Part shown: positions 36,602 through 45,340 of the stretch, in pieces
Layout: each line of letters opens with the position of its first letter
Position numbering within the stretch: the first letter of the stretch is position 1
Source: Prasinococcaceae sp. CCMP 1430
Taxonomy: Eukaryota > Prasinodermophyta > Palmophyllophyceae > Prasinococcales > Prasinococcaceae
Direction: 5' to 3'
NCBI GenBank assembly: GCA_013416795.1
Contig: RQSC01000011.1
Location: 84,667 to 148,666, forward strand
DNA length: 64,000 nt
The notes under the pieces: generated by a model
The model's input: only the letters and a program-made list of their open reading frames with translations
Told to the model about the DNA's origin: nothing
The model's database searches: none
Position numbers and translations under genes: made by a program

Positions 36602-37233
36602 GCCACCTTCCTCGACCACATCGCCGCCGCACCCGTCCGCTCGCTCGTGCTCCGGCCTACCCCTTGCCGACGACACCGAAGTCGTCGTCAGAATCGCCCG
36701 ACCGCGCCCATCGCGACCCCGGGCTCCCGCGGGCCCCTGCCGCGCCGCGCGCGGCCACAACCCCTCCCGCCCCCCCTTGTTTGCGCAAGCGCAGGCTGGG
36801 GCACGCCGCGGGGAGAGGTGTGCGGGTGGGGGAAGGCAGCGCTGTGGCACGCGCGCACAAGCGAGCTCCATGAACGCGCGCGCGCGCGCGCGCGACAAAA
36901 ACAGGACGAAAAAAAGAAGAAAACAAACGACGAAGGCGTTTTTTTGGGGGGATTTTCCTTTTTTTTTTTGCCACACCGACCCCCGGATCAGGACCTCGGT
37001 CGGAAGGAACCGCCTCCATCGAAAGGCACCCGAACGTGTCGCGCCTCATGCGGATGCTCTCTTCGAGTTCCTCCGAGCGAACCGAACCAAAGCTCGAAAA
37101 TGGCAGTTTTTTTTTTCTTTTTTCGGGCGCGCGCGTGTCGGTTTCGTGTGTGTGTGTGTGGAATGCAGGCGGACTTTGGGGCCACACCGCAGCGCTGGCG
37201 AGGGGCTGCGCAGCTGCCTTCCCCCCCCCCCCG

Positions 37234-37285
<52 letters not shown>

Positions 37286-37392
37286 TGCTCCCGCTCCCGC
37301 TCCCCCGCCCGCCCTCCCCTGCCTGCCTGCCTGCCGCCACAGCCGCGCGCGACGCCCGCGATCCCCCCCTCCCCCACACAGGGCCGCCGCCG
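36602..37392. promoter_or_regulatory. divergent MICU/EAF6 intergenic region with long homopolymers
   Basis: 791 bp between divergent start codons. It holds CGCGCG and A-rich runs (36880-36930), a T10 run at 36959-36969, another T9 at 37109-37117, a GT microsatellite at 37148-37160 and the long poly-C tract listed separately. Both promoters should lie here. No clear TATA box. Confidence 0.4.
37221..37285 (+). repeat. poly-C tract (about 65 nt, one interrupting G)
   Basis: C12, one G, then C52, immediately followed by CTGCTCCCGCTCCCGCTCCCC. It lies about 110 nt upstream of the EAF6 ATG. The opposite strand is a G52 run able to form stacked quadruplexes. Exact length is probably unreliable in the assembly. 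Confidence 0.9.
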
Positions 37393-37848
37393 ATGAGCGT
37401 GCTGGACAAGCTCCAGGAGCGCAAGGCCAAGCTCGAGGAGGAGCTCGTCAACGTCGAGGCGCAGGTGCGCGGGCGCCGGGGCGCCACGCGTGCAACCCTA
37501 GCGCGCGGGGCGGTGGGCGCGAGCGGACGGCGCGCGGCGCGGCGGGCGGCTGGGCGCGCGCCGGCAGCATCCCCTGCCATCTCCGATCCCTGAAAGACCG
37601 CCGCCGCAGCCGCCGTGCTAACCGCTGGCACGCGCGCCCGGCTCCTCTGCACACAGCTCTTCGACCTTGAGACGTCCTATTTGAACGACTCGGCGGCGTG
37701 CGGCACCGTGCTGCACGGCTTCGAGACGTTCCTGACCGCGAACAAGACAGCCTCGAGCGCGAAAAAGCCCAAGGCTTTCAAGCCCGAGGAACGCCTGTTC
37801 TCCCTGAGCAGTGTGACAAGCCCAGCGTCGCGGGACGGTGCGCATTAG
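37393..37848 (+). CDS. EAF6: EAF6/MEAF6 histone acetyltransferase complex subunit
   Basis: Two exons, 37393-37464 and 37657-37848, with a phase-0 intron (GTGCGC...ACACAG), give 87 residues. The N-terminal helix MSVLDKLQERKAKLEEELVN joins FDLETSYLNDSAACGTVLHGF, matching the Eaf6 pattern L-x-x-L-E-x-x-I-Y-x-x-E-x-x-Y-L-x-x-x-x-x-x-G-x-x-x-x-G-x. It is followed by KAFKPEERLFSLSSVTS, as in the MEAF6 ERLFSxSSxT segment. The protein is a small coiled-coil subunit of NuA4/MOZ-MORF/HBO1 type acetyltransferase complexes. It is somewhat shorter than animal homologues (about 190) but comparable to the conserved core. The start matches the beginning of the coiled coil. Confidence 0.82.
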
Positions 37849-38017
37849 CTTCGGCGGCCGCCAGAACGGGGAGGAGCGTCGGCGAGAGGGGGCCGCTCAA
37901 CTTGATTGCAGCTAGGGGCGCACGAACACGCCCACGGCGTCTGTGCGAAAAGGCGCTTGGTCGGGAGTCGAGGCACACTGCAGCCGCTCGGCGTCTGGAG
38001 GCGCACCCGGCGCGCAT

Positions 38018-38782
38018 ATGGAGGACGCAGACGTGCAAGGCGAGGGTGGGGTCCCGGCGGCTGACGGCGCCGTGCTGGATGTCGCCGCCGAGGATGCCGC
38101 CAAGGCGAGCACGTTTCACCCCACACAAAAGGCTGCGGACGGCGGCGAGGATGAGGACGAGGATACTGTGCCAGGAGGGCGTTGCATGGTGTGCATCGTC
38201 GCACGCGCGCACGGCTGTGGCACGAACACAGCGTCGGAGCGGTGCACACGCAGGATTGAGCTCGAGCGCTCTGGGCTGGCGGTGCCAGAGGGAATACCAC
38301 CGCTTGAGCGCGCCGAGGTCGCCGAGGCCGCAGTAGCCGAAACCAGCGGCCGCATCCCTCCGTCCGAGGACGATGTTGAGCCATCTAAAGGTGCGCTGGA
38401 CATTGTCGCACGTATGGTTGTGGAAGCTCAACCGGAGCTCGGGCCTGTGCTGGAAGCGCTCGCGGACAGGCAGGAGCCTCCCCGAGCACCAGTCAAAATT
38501 GCTCCGCCCGCGCCTCCGCGGCCGGAAGGCCTCAAGACTCTCGACCTGCGCGTGGCGTCGCGCTCCGCGGTGCTGACAGCCGTGAAGGCGTCCGCAGCGG
38601 GCGATGCAACCAAAGACTTCGACCGCGGTCTGGAGCCACCTGAACACCTGCGCGACGCGGCCAAGGCGCTGGCAAACGAGGCATCAAAGGCGCGCAAGGT
38701 GTTCAAGCGGAAGCACGGCGGTGCACACCCTGCACGGCGGCCCAAGAAGGTGGAACCGAAGTTGGAGGTCAACTTCTCTTGA
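38018..38782 (+). CDS. unknown acidic/helical protein
   Basis: 254 residues from MEDADVQGEGGV. Not recognised. The N-terminal third is acidic (Asp/Glu-rich) and contains a small Cys cluster, GRCMVCIVARAHGCG and SERCTRR. The middle is Ala/Glu-rich, and the C-terminal part is a basic helical stretch (DAAKALANEASKARKVFKRKH) followed by ARRPKKVEPKLEVNFS. The CxxC pair plus two further Cys could bind a metal, but the spacing matches no family I know. It is downstream of EAF6 on the same strand (170 nt) and converges on the CH/HEAT/IQ gene. Existence is supported by a continuous frame with non-repetitive composition and by AT-rich sequence right after the stop. Confidence 0.5.
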   Translation: MEDADVQGEGGVPAADGAVLDVAAEDAAKASTFHPTQKAADGGEDEDEDTVPGGRCMVCIVARAHGCGTNTASERCTRRIELERSGLAVPEGIPPLERAEVAEAAVAETSGRIPPSEDDVEPSKGALDIVARMVVEAQPELGPVLEALADRQEPPRAPVKIAPPAPPRPEGLKTLDLRVASRSAVLTAVKASAAGDATKDFDRGLEPPEHLRDAAKALANEASKARKVFKRKHGGAHPARRPKKVEPKLEVNFS

Positions 38783-38948
38783 CACGCTCTACTCTAGCTC
38801 CAGAGCTACTGTAGCAACAATAGGTCGCAAGTAGGTCTCTCTCTATGCTTGGTAGGGAGAGCTCTAGCCTAGCCAACAATGGTTGTGAGTACACCTTGTA
38901 GAATACTATTTGAAGACTCCTAGAATGTTATATTAGGCGGGCGGACTT

Positions 38949-41900
38949 TCATTTCGCCTCGGCACACACCTCACTAAGCAGCGCGTCAAGCATATCGTCG
39001 ATGGTCGTCGCCTCATCCTTCTCGGTTTTGGCGCTCATACTCTTGGCCACCTTAGTGCGGTCTTGCCTGCCGCGCACGACGGCCTGAATCTTGGTGGCAG
39101 CTGCGGCGCGCTCGTTATCGATGGCCTGGAGCGGCGTCAGGTCATCCTTGCCCTCGATGATAGAAAGCGGCGTCACGCCTGCCGCGATGAGCTTCTTGTG
39201 CAGCTTAAGGCGGCGGCGCTCGAGCGCGTCCATTTCCTTCTTCTTCTTCTCCGCCTTGCGGCGCTGCTCCTCTTCGAGCTTCGCAGCATCGGCCGCCGCC
39301 TTCTTGCGCCTGTATTCCGCAACGCGCGCGCGCTGTGCGGCGCGCTTCTCACTGGCGGCCTTGGCTAGGCGCGCGCGCTCCTTGGCGTCGGCCTGAGACT
39401 GCTTCTCCTTCTGCTGTTCGGCGGCTTTCTGTCGCTGCCGCCGCTCCTGCCGGTCGCGCGCGACTTTCTTGCGCAGCTCGTTTGTGTGCTCCTGCTGCTT
39501 GCGTCGCTCCTCCATGAACGACCGCTTCTGCAACTCCATGTCCGCCGCCGCCAGGCGCTTCGCGCGACGGATGCGCGCGTCTGCCTGGCGCATGGCCACC
39601 TTGGGCGACTGCGCCGAGACGCCTGCGGGCTCCGCAACGTTGTCAATGCTGATCTTGAGGGGAGACGCCACGGCGGCAGGCGCCTTGGGAGGAGACGCCA
39701 CGGTGGCAGCCGCAGCGTTGACCGCGGCGCCCGATGCACGGTGAACGAGCGTGCGCAGGATCGAATCAACGTACTCGCTGATGAAGGCCTTCGCCTTGGC
39801 GTCCGTGAACTTCATGGAGAGGGCCACTGCGGTTTCCGTGCCGTCAAGCCGCGGCAGAGCGCCCCTACCCCTACCAGGGGCTGTCGAGGCCCTGCCAGGG
39901 GCTGTCCTGGACAGGTCGAAGCGACCCGCGCCGGGCTGCTGGCGCTCCCTGCCACGAGCGCCTGCGGCACCCTTCACGCTGCGCCTCCGAGACCTGTCGC
40001 CGGGCTTGGGAGCGCCGCGCAGCGACGCGCGTGACCCGCGCGTGGGCGTGGGCGCACTCAGCGGCGCGTCGGGGATGCCGTCCGGTGGCAGGTCACCAGT
40101 AGGTGCCAGCCGGGCCTCGTACTGTGCGGGAATGGGGGCGCCCGCCACCGCGACGTAGCCCATGGGCAGTACCGTGTTCGCGTCGGATGCAAGCCTCACA
40201 TTCATCTCGTTGAGCACTGCTTTAGAGGCGTTGATGCCCTCCACCTCTGTGCGCTTGATGAAGCCAGCTGGCACGCCCGCCGCGGGGTCCTTGCGAAGCA
40301 TGACATTGAGCAAGGCAATGTCGGCCTCGACGTCGGCAGGCTCGTCTTTGCGCGCAGCCATTGGAAGCACGTGCTCGCCGCCCAAAATGAAGTCGTCAGC
40401 GAGCAGGGCATCAAGTGCGAGCTCAACCTGAGCATCGTCATCGCTCAGACCCTCCGGCAGCACAGGCGCGTGTGCGGCATCCACCTCGGCGACGTATGCC
40501 ACCGCTGCCACCAGTGTTGGCTTCTCCTCGGCTACCAGCACGCGCACAAAGCCCGGTGGCAGATCTGTGGCATCACCATGCGAGGCACGCCCCGTCCGCC
40601 TACCTCGGGCGCCAGCGAGCTGATCCGAGCGCGGCGTGGCAAGATGGCCGCGCTTCCCCGGAGTGACGTGCGAGGAGCTCGCCTGGCCCGACCCGCCGGA
40701 GAAGAAGATCTGGCGGCGCGCATTCACGCCGTCACTTGACACACTCCTGGAAAGCCTCTTGCGAATTCGCGCATTCTTCCTCTCCTCTGCCTCCTTCGCC
40801 TCCTTCGCAGCCTTGATTTTGGCCAGCCGCTTCTCCTTCGCGAGCTCGATCTCCTCCCTGCGCCTGGCTAGCAACTTTCGCTTCATTTCCTGCCGCCGAT
40901 AGTCCTCCTTGTTGCGAGCGCGTCGGCGAAGGGCCTCGCGCTTCTGCTCGAGGGCCTCTTGCTCGGCGGCCGCGCGCGTCTCCTCCTCCCTGCGTGCCGC
41001 CCTGCGGCGCTGCGCGAGGGTCGTACTGCCGCCTGCATCAGCCGCGTCCCCATGGGGCTCCCTACTCGCGGGATGCGAGTGCGTCGAGGCCAGAGTAGGC
41101 TGCTTGGACAGGCTCCGCTGCTTCAAAGCCGGTCGCGGCGCACTCTCGCCAGTCCTGGGCACGGCTGGCTCCCGCGGCTGCTGTGTGCCGCGGCCGCCAC
41201 GCGGCGCAGGAGGTGGGACCGCGCCCGCCCCCTCCGCTGCGCTCATCGCGGCTGTCCACTGGTCCTCAGTCCATCCCATCGCTGCAAGCATTGCCGCCTT
41301 GTCGAACGCCTGGGCTGGCTGCTCAATGGGAGCTACACCGTCCGCATGGGTCGAGCCCGCGCTTGCCTCGGCTTGCAGCGTGCTCACAGGTGACACCCGC
41401 TCCTTGCCATCGGTGGCATCAGCGTCATGGTCGAGCATCTTGGCGTCATTTTCGGGGAGAAGTGGTCCTGGTGGCACCTGGTCGATGGCAGCGAGCAGCT
41501 CTTGCAGGCGCGGGTGTGGCGTGTCGTTGAGATGGGCCCAGTCGGAGCACGCGCGCGCGAGCAGCGGCTCCATCTTGGCGCACAGCGACGGCGAGCCCAC
41601 GCCCACGAGCGACTCGAGCGTGTCGAGCGCGGCAGCCTGACGCTGCGCGCTGCCAGGGACGCCGAGCGGCTCGTGGAATGTGCGTATGCACGTCTCCACG
41701 AAAGCCACGAGCTGAGACTGGACATCAGGCGAGCGCTCGAATCGGCGCGCCATCGCCACTAGCGGCCAGAGCGCGCGGTTGCCGTATGCGCCCCCAGCGG
41801 TCGGTCCTGCGGCCTGCGCGTCAGCATCCGTCTGAAGCGCTGAGCGCGCGAGCAGCGGCGCGAGCATCGCCGCGTGCTTGGGCTCCAGGCGACCGTGCGC

Positions 41901-43568
41901 TGCGAGAGCGTCCAGCAGCACGGGACGAATGCCCGCCTGCAGTGTGCCCCCTTGTGCGCCGTCATGCAGCATCGCGTGCTTGCACATGGGCTCGACCAGC
42001 GCGCCCACCGCCAGCCCCTGCTGCGCGCGGAAGAGCTTTGCCACCTGCTCATCGAGCAGCTGGCGCACGCCCACATTGTGCCAGTTCTCCACCAGGGAGA
42101 ACACCATCGCATTGAAGACCACGGGGACGAAGGCGTTGCCGTCGATGGTGAACGCCTCAAGTAGCTCCACCAGGCATTGATGGCTCGCCTCGACGACAGT
42201 CTGGTCGGCGGCATCGCGGCAGCCGCGCTTGAGCAGCGCGAGCACGGCCTGGCAGCTCTCCGCACGCGACTCGAGCTCGGCGGGAAAGAGCGCCCACAGG
42301 CGCGTCGAGAGGAGCGCGGCCTCCACCTTGAGCGCCCCCGGCGCGGCGCCGTCCGCGTAGGTCGAAGCGCGCTGCGCCAGCATGGCGGGCACGCCGCCGT
42401 CGGCGAAGGCGCGGCGCATGGAAGCGTGTGCCGCCACATGCGGCAGCATGCGGCGTGCGGCCTCGAGCTGTGCGCGTGGCTCCGGAACGTGCGCCACAAG
42501 CGCGTGTTCGAAGAAGTGCACGAGCGAGCGCCTGGCGAAGCGATCGATGACAGCTATCGAAGCCGCCACCACCTCGTCGCCCGCGTGCGTCTGCCACGCG
42601 CCAAGCAGCGGCGCCAGCGCGCCCTCGTCGCCCACGAACCACTCGTATATCTCCGCGGCGCGCGCGCCGGCGGTGCTGTGGTTGAGCTGGCGTGCGACGG
42701 CTGACAGCACGCGCATCGACATTCCCACCATCGTCTTGGAGCGCGAGCGCAAGCCCGCAGAGAGCGCCGTGAGCATCGCCGCCCGCGCCTCCGGCGTGTC
42801 GGCGTCGAGCGCGTCGGCAAACTCCGCGCCACGAGCGAGCAGCGCGCGCAGCCAGGCGCTGACAGCCGAGAAGTCGCCCGCGGGTTTGCCCTCGATGAGC
42901 CAGCCGCAGAGCTCATGCGGCGCCCCGCCCACGACCAGGTGCGCCTCGTCAGCGTCGACGCCCATGGCCTCAGCATACGCCAGCGACTCCGCCAGGAACT
43001 CGATCGCCGCACCTGGCGTGCGCGCGCCCGCCGGCTGCGTCTTCGCCGCCGGCGCGAATCGGGTCTGCTGCTGCGCAAACGCGCCGGGAGTGCCGCGCGG
43101 CGTCGGCTCGACGCTCGAAGCGCCGCCGCCCTGGATCTCCTCAAACATCGCGCGGTCGGCGATGCCATCGCCGGGCTCGGTCAGCATCGACGCACGCGGG
43201 GGCGCGGGTCCTGGCTCCTGGTGCTGCTCTGCGGGCTGCTGCCGCGCTGGCGCCCCGTCATCGCCGCCGGCACCGCTGTCCTGTCCGACGACCCGCTCGT
43301 AAAATCTGCACAGCAGGCCGGCCACCACGTCGAGGTCACCTGCGACGATTCGCGCCTTTGTGTCCGTGTCGATCTCGATGTCGAACGGGCGCAGCGCGGG
43401 CGCGAGCAGGTTCCAGTTGTAAAGCTTCGCAACGGGCGACGCGCCCTCCCGCAGCGACGCGAGCGGCGCGGGCGGCGGCAGGCCGCGCAGGCGGCCGAGG
43501 GCCGTCAGCAGGTCACCCACGCCACGGCCGCTCTCGAACAGGTCCGATGCCTCGCCGTCGAGGTACTC
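38949..43568 (-). CDS. CH-like/HEAT/coiled-coil/IQ protein, 5' end in assembly gap
   Basis: About 1539 residues visible. The first exon boundary is an acceptor CGCAG at 43569-43573 followed by EYLDGEASDLFESGRGVGD; upstream exon(s) fall in or beyond the N gap. The start shows part of a calponin-homology-like fold (VAKLYNWNLLAPALRPFDIEI and DLDVVAGLLCRFYERV), as in CLAMP/SPEF1-type CH domains of flagellar proteins. Residues about 175-620 are HEAT/armadillo-like helical repeats. Two long charged Lys/Glu/Arg/Ala coiled coils follow (about 780-900 and 1340-1440, the second rich in AEKKKKEMDALERRRLKLHK). An IQ motif, ATKIQAVVRGRQD, ends the protein. Such architecture suggests a microtubule- or axoneme-associated, calmodulin-binding protein. 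I do not recognise a named orthologue. Confidence 0.72.
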   Translation of the reverse strand, partial: EYLDGEASDLFESGRGVGDLLTALGRLRGLPPPAPLASLREGASPVAKLYNWNLLAPALRPFDIEIDTDTKARIVAGDLDVVAGLLCRFYERVVGQDSGAGGDDGAPARQQPAEQHQEPGPAPPRASMLTEPGDGIADRAMFEEIQGGGASSVEPTPRGTPGAFAQQQTRFAPAAKTQPAGARTPGAAIEFLAESLAYAEAMGVDADEAHLVVGGAPHELCGWLIEGKPAGDFSAVSAWLRALLARGAEFADALDADTPEARAAMLTALSAGLRSRSKTMVGMSMRVLSAVARQLNHSTAGARAAEIYEWFVGDEGALAPLLGAWQTHAGDEVVAASIAVIDRFARRSLVHFFEHALVAHVPEPRAQLEAARRMLPHVAAHASMRRAFADGGVPAMLAQRASTYADGAAPGALKVEAALLSTRLWALFPAELESRAESCQAVLALLKRGCRDAADQTVVEASHQCLVELLEAFTIDGNAFVPVVFNAMVFSLVENWHNVGVRQLLDEQVAKLFRAQQGLAVGALVEPMCKHAMLHDGAQGGTLQAGIRPVLLDALAAHGRLEPKHAAMLAPLLARSALQTDADAQAAGPTAGGAYGNRALWPLVAMARRFERSPDVQSQLVAFVETCIRTFHEPLGVPGSAQRQAAALDTLESLVGVGSPSLCAKMEPLLARACSDWAHLNDTPHPRLQELLAAIDQVPPGPLLPENDAKMLDHDADATDGKERVSPVSTLQAEASAGSTHADGVAPIEQPAQAFDKAAMLAAMGWTEDQWTAAMSAAEGAGAVPPPAPRGGRGTQQPREPAVPRTGESAPRPALKQRSLSKQPTLASTHSHPASREPHGDAADAGGSTTLAQRRRAARREEETRAAAEQEALEQKREALRRRARNKEDYRRQEMKRKLLARRREEIELAKEKRLAKIKAAKEAKEAEERKNARIRKRLSRSVSSDGVNARRQIFFSGGSGQASSSHVTPGKRGHLATPRSDQLAGARGRRTGRASHGDATDLPPGFVRVLVAEEKPTLVAAVAYVAEVDAAHAPVLPEGLSDDDAQVELALDALLADDFILGGEHVLPMAARKDEPADVEADIALLNVMLRKDPAAGVPAGFIKRTEVEGINASKAVLNEMNVRLASDANTVLPMGYVAVAGAPIPAQYEARLAPTGDLPPDGIPDAPLSAPTPTRGSRASLRGAPKPGDRSRRRSVKGAAGARGRERQQPGAGRFDLSRTAPGRASTAPGRGRGALPRLDGTETAVALSMKFTDAKAKAFISEYVDSILRTLVHRASGAAVNAAAATVASPPKAPAAVASPLKISIDNVAEPAGVSAQSPKVAMRQADARIRRAKRLAAADMELQKRSFMEERRKQQEHTNELRKKVARDRQERRQRQKAAEQQKEKQSQADAKERARLAKAASEKRAAQRARVAEYRRKKAAADAAKLEEEQRRKAEKKKKEMDALERRRLKLHKKLIAAGVTPLSIIEGKDDLTPLQAIDNERAAAATKIQAVVRGRQDRTKVAKSMSAKTEKDEATTIDDMLDALLSEVCAEAK

Positions 43569-43627
43569 CTGCGCTCACGGGCGCCCGCACGTCCGGCGCG
43601 GGGGCGCGCGGGGGCGCGGAGGCGCGC

Positions 43628-44221
43628 NNNNNNNNNNNNNNNNNNNNNNNNNNNNNNNNNNNNNNNNNNNNNNNNNNNNNNNNNNNNNNNNNNNNNNNNN
43701 NNNNNNNNNNNNNNNNNNNNNNNNNNNNNNNNNNNNNNNNNNNNNNNNNNNNNNNNNNNNNNNNNNNNNNNNNNNNNNNNNNNNNNNNNNNNNNNNNNNN
43801 NNNNNNNNNNNNNNNNNNNNNNNNNNNNNNNNNNNNNNNNNNNNNNNNNNNNNNNNNNNNNNNNNNNNNNNNNNNNNNNNNNNNNNNNNNNNNNNNNNNN
43901 NNNNNNNNNNNNNNNNNNNNNNNNNNNNNNNNNNNNNNNNNNNNNNNNNNNNNNNNNNNNNNNNNNNNNNNNNNNNNNNNNNNNNNNNNNNNNNNNNNNN
44001 NNNNNNNNNNNNNNNNNNNNNNNNNNNNNNNNNNNNNNNNNNNNNNNNNNNNNNNNNNNNNNNNNNNNNNNNNNNNNNNNNNNNNNNNNNNNNNNNNNNN
44101 NNNNNNNNNNNNNNNNNNNNNNNNNNNNNNNNNNNNNNNNNNNNNNNNNNNNNNNNNNNNNNNNNNNNNNNNNNNNNNNNNNNNNNNNNNNNNNNNNNNN
44201 NNNNNNNNNNNNNNNNNNNNN
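43628..44221. other. assembly gap (594 N)
   Basis: A run of N flanked by GCGCGC-rich sequence on both sides. It probably hides the 5' exon(s) and promoter of the CH/HEAT/IQ gene. The size of 594 may or may not be an estimate. Confidence 0.99.
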
Positions 44222-45340
44222 GTGCGCGCGCGCGCGCGCGTGTGGCCCGCGGCCGGTGCGCGCGCGGGCGAAAACGGGTAGGAAAACAACCGCAACCGAT
44301 CGACGGACGCGCGCGCGCCCGAAATGCGACCCCGCGAAACGCCCGCGAAACGCCCGCGCGCCCCCCCCCGGGGCGGAACCGGAACCGGAAGGCTCCCCCG
44401 GCACCTCCCCCCCGGTGGGAACGAAAAGAGACCCTGGCAGAGGCGCCGATGCCGCCATCCACCCCGGTGCAGTTCCGGCGCGCGCCCTCGTCCGCGCGCG
44501 CTCGCCCGACCAAAAAAACCGTTTGCGCCCGTTCGAAAAGCGGCGCGTTTCCGCGAAATGCTCCGGGAGGGGCGCGCGAAAAAAGCGCGAGAGCGTCGCG
44601 CGCGGCCGCGCCCTCGGCCCGAAGCCCCGCCAACCGAACCGGCCCTCCGATCTGACCAGCTCAGCTCAGCTCCGACGCCAAATACAAACCCTATCCAAAA
44701 CCCAACCCAAACGAAGCTTTCTCGTTCGCGCCCCGTCGACGCCCGAACGGGGGCGGCGTCGAGAAGCGCGCGGAGGGAGGATCGGAGCACCCACGGGCGA
44801 GCATTCCTCACGCAGCCGACTGAAGGTCAAAACGAAAGGCGCATCGCGTGACACGTGCGACCGGTCCCGTCGAGAGCTGAAGCGGCCGGCGTCCGACGCG
44901 TGCGTGCAATTTGACCTCGCGTTTCAGTCGCCGCACCCGAAGAAAAAAGTAAAAAAAAAAAAAAAAGCGATGCAGAGAGTCCTTTCGCGATCCGCAGCGC
45001 GAGTGACCGTTGGTGCGCGGGTTTCGTTTTGATGGAGATGTGTCGCCCGTGGGTATATGACACGTTCTGAGAGGATGAGAGGCGCAGAAGCGGCGCGCGC
45101 GGCCGGCGCCCGGCGGGTCCTGAGCCTTCATGGCGTGCCCAGCATCCATCTTGCGCTGCGCCTCCTCCAGCTACAAAAGGGTTTTGTGATAGGGTTTAGT
45201 AAGGCGGGGGCGGCATGCGCGCGTGGGTCGGCGCGGTGCGCGTGCTCGCGCGCGAGCGTGCGGTGAGGAGGGGCAGTTTGGAGGGGGGCGGCGGCAAAGG
45301 CGAGGTCCGAGCCGTTTCCGGCGAGGACGCCCCGCGCGCG
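44222..45340. promoter_or_regulatory. intergenic region upstream of the LRRC45-like gene
   Basis: About 1.1 kb without a credible gene. It contains AAACCCT at 44686-44692 (AGGGTTT on the minus strand, towards the CH/HEAT/IQ gene), an A-rich stretch at about 44941-44966, TCGCCCGTGGGTAT at 45043-45056, and two AGGGTTT copies at 45178-45184 and 45191-45197, the last ending 144 nt before the LRRC45-like ATG. Confidence 0.45.
45178..45197 (+). promoter_or_regulatory. paired AGGGTTT motifs upstream of LRRC45-like gene
   Basis: Two AGGGTTT copies (45178-45184 and 45191-45197) spaced by 6 nt in an otherwise GC-rich region, 144-163 nt before the start codon. Two adjacent copies make chance less likely than for the single sites. 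Confidence 0.45.

Noticed and set aside
35832..37670. Long + strand frames (up to 612 codons) across the MICU gene and the poly-C tract
   Set aside because: They are antisense to the EF-hand gene and consist of poly-Pro and Arg/Ser low-complexity sequence from homopolymers. The EF-hand motifs on the minus strand are decisive.
43358..45032. Frames running through the N gap
   Set aside because: Their continuity is created by unknown bases. The flanking peptide is low-complexity Arg/Ala/Pro.
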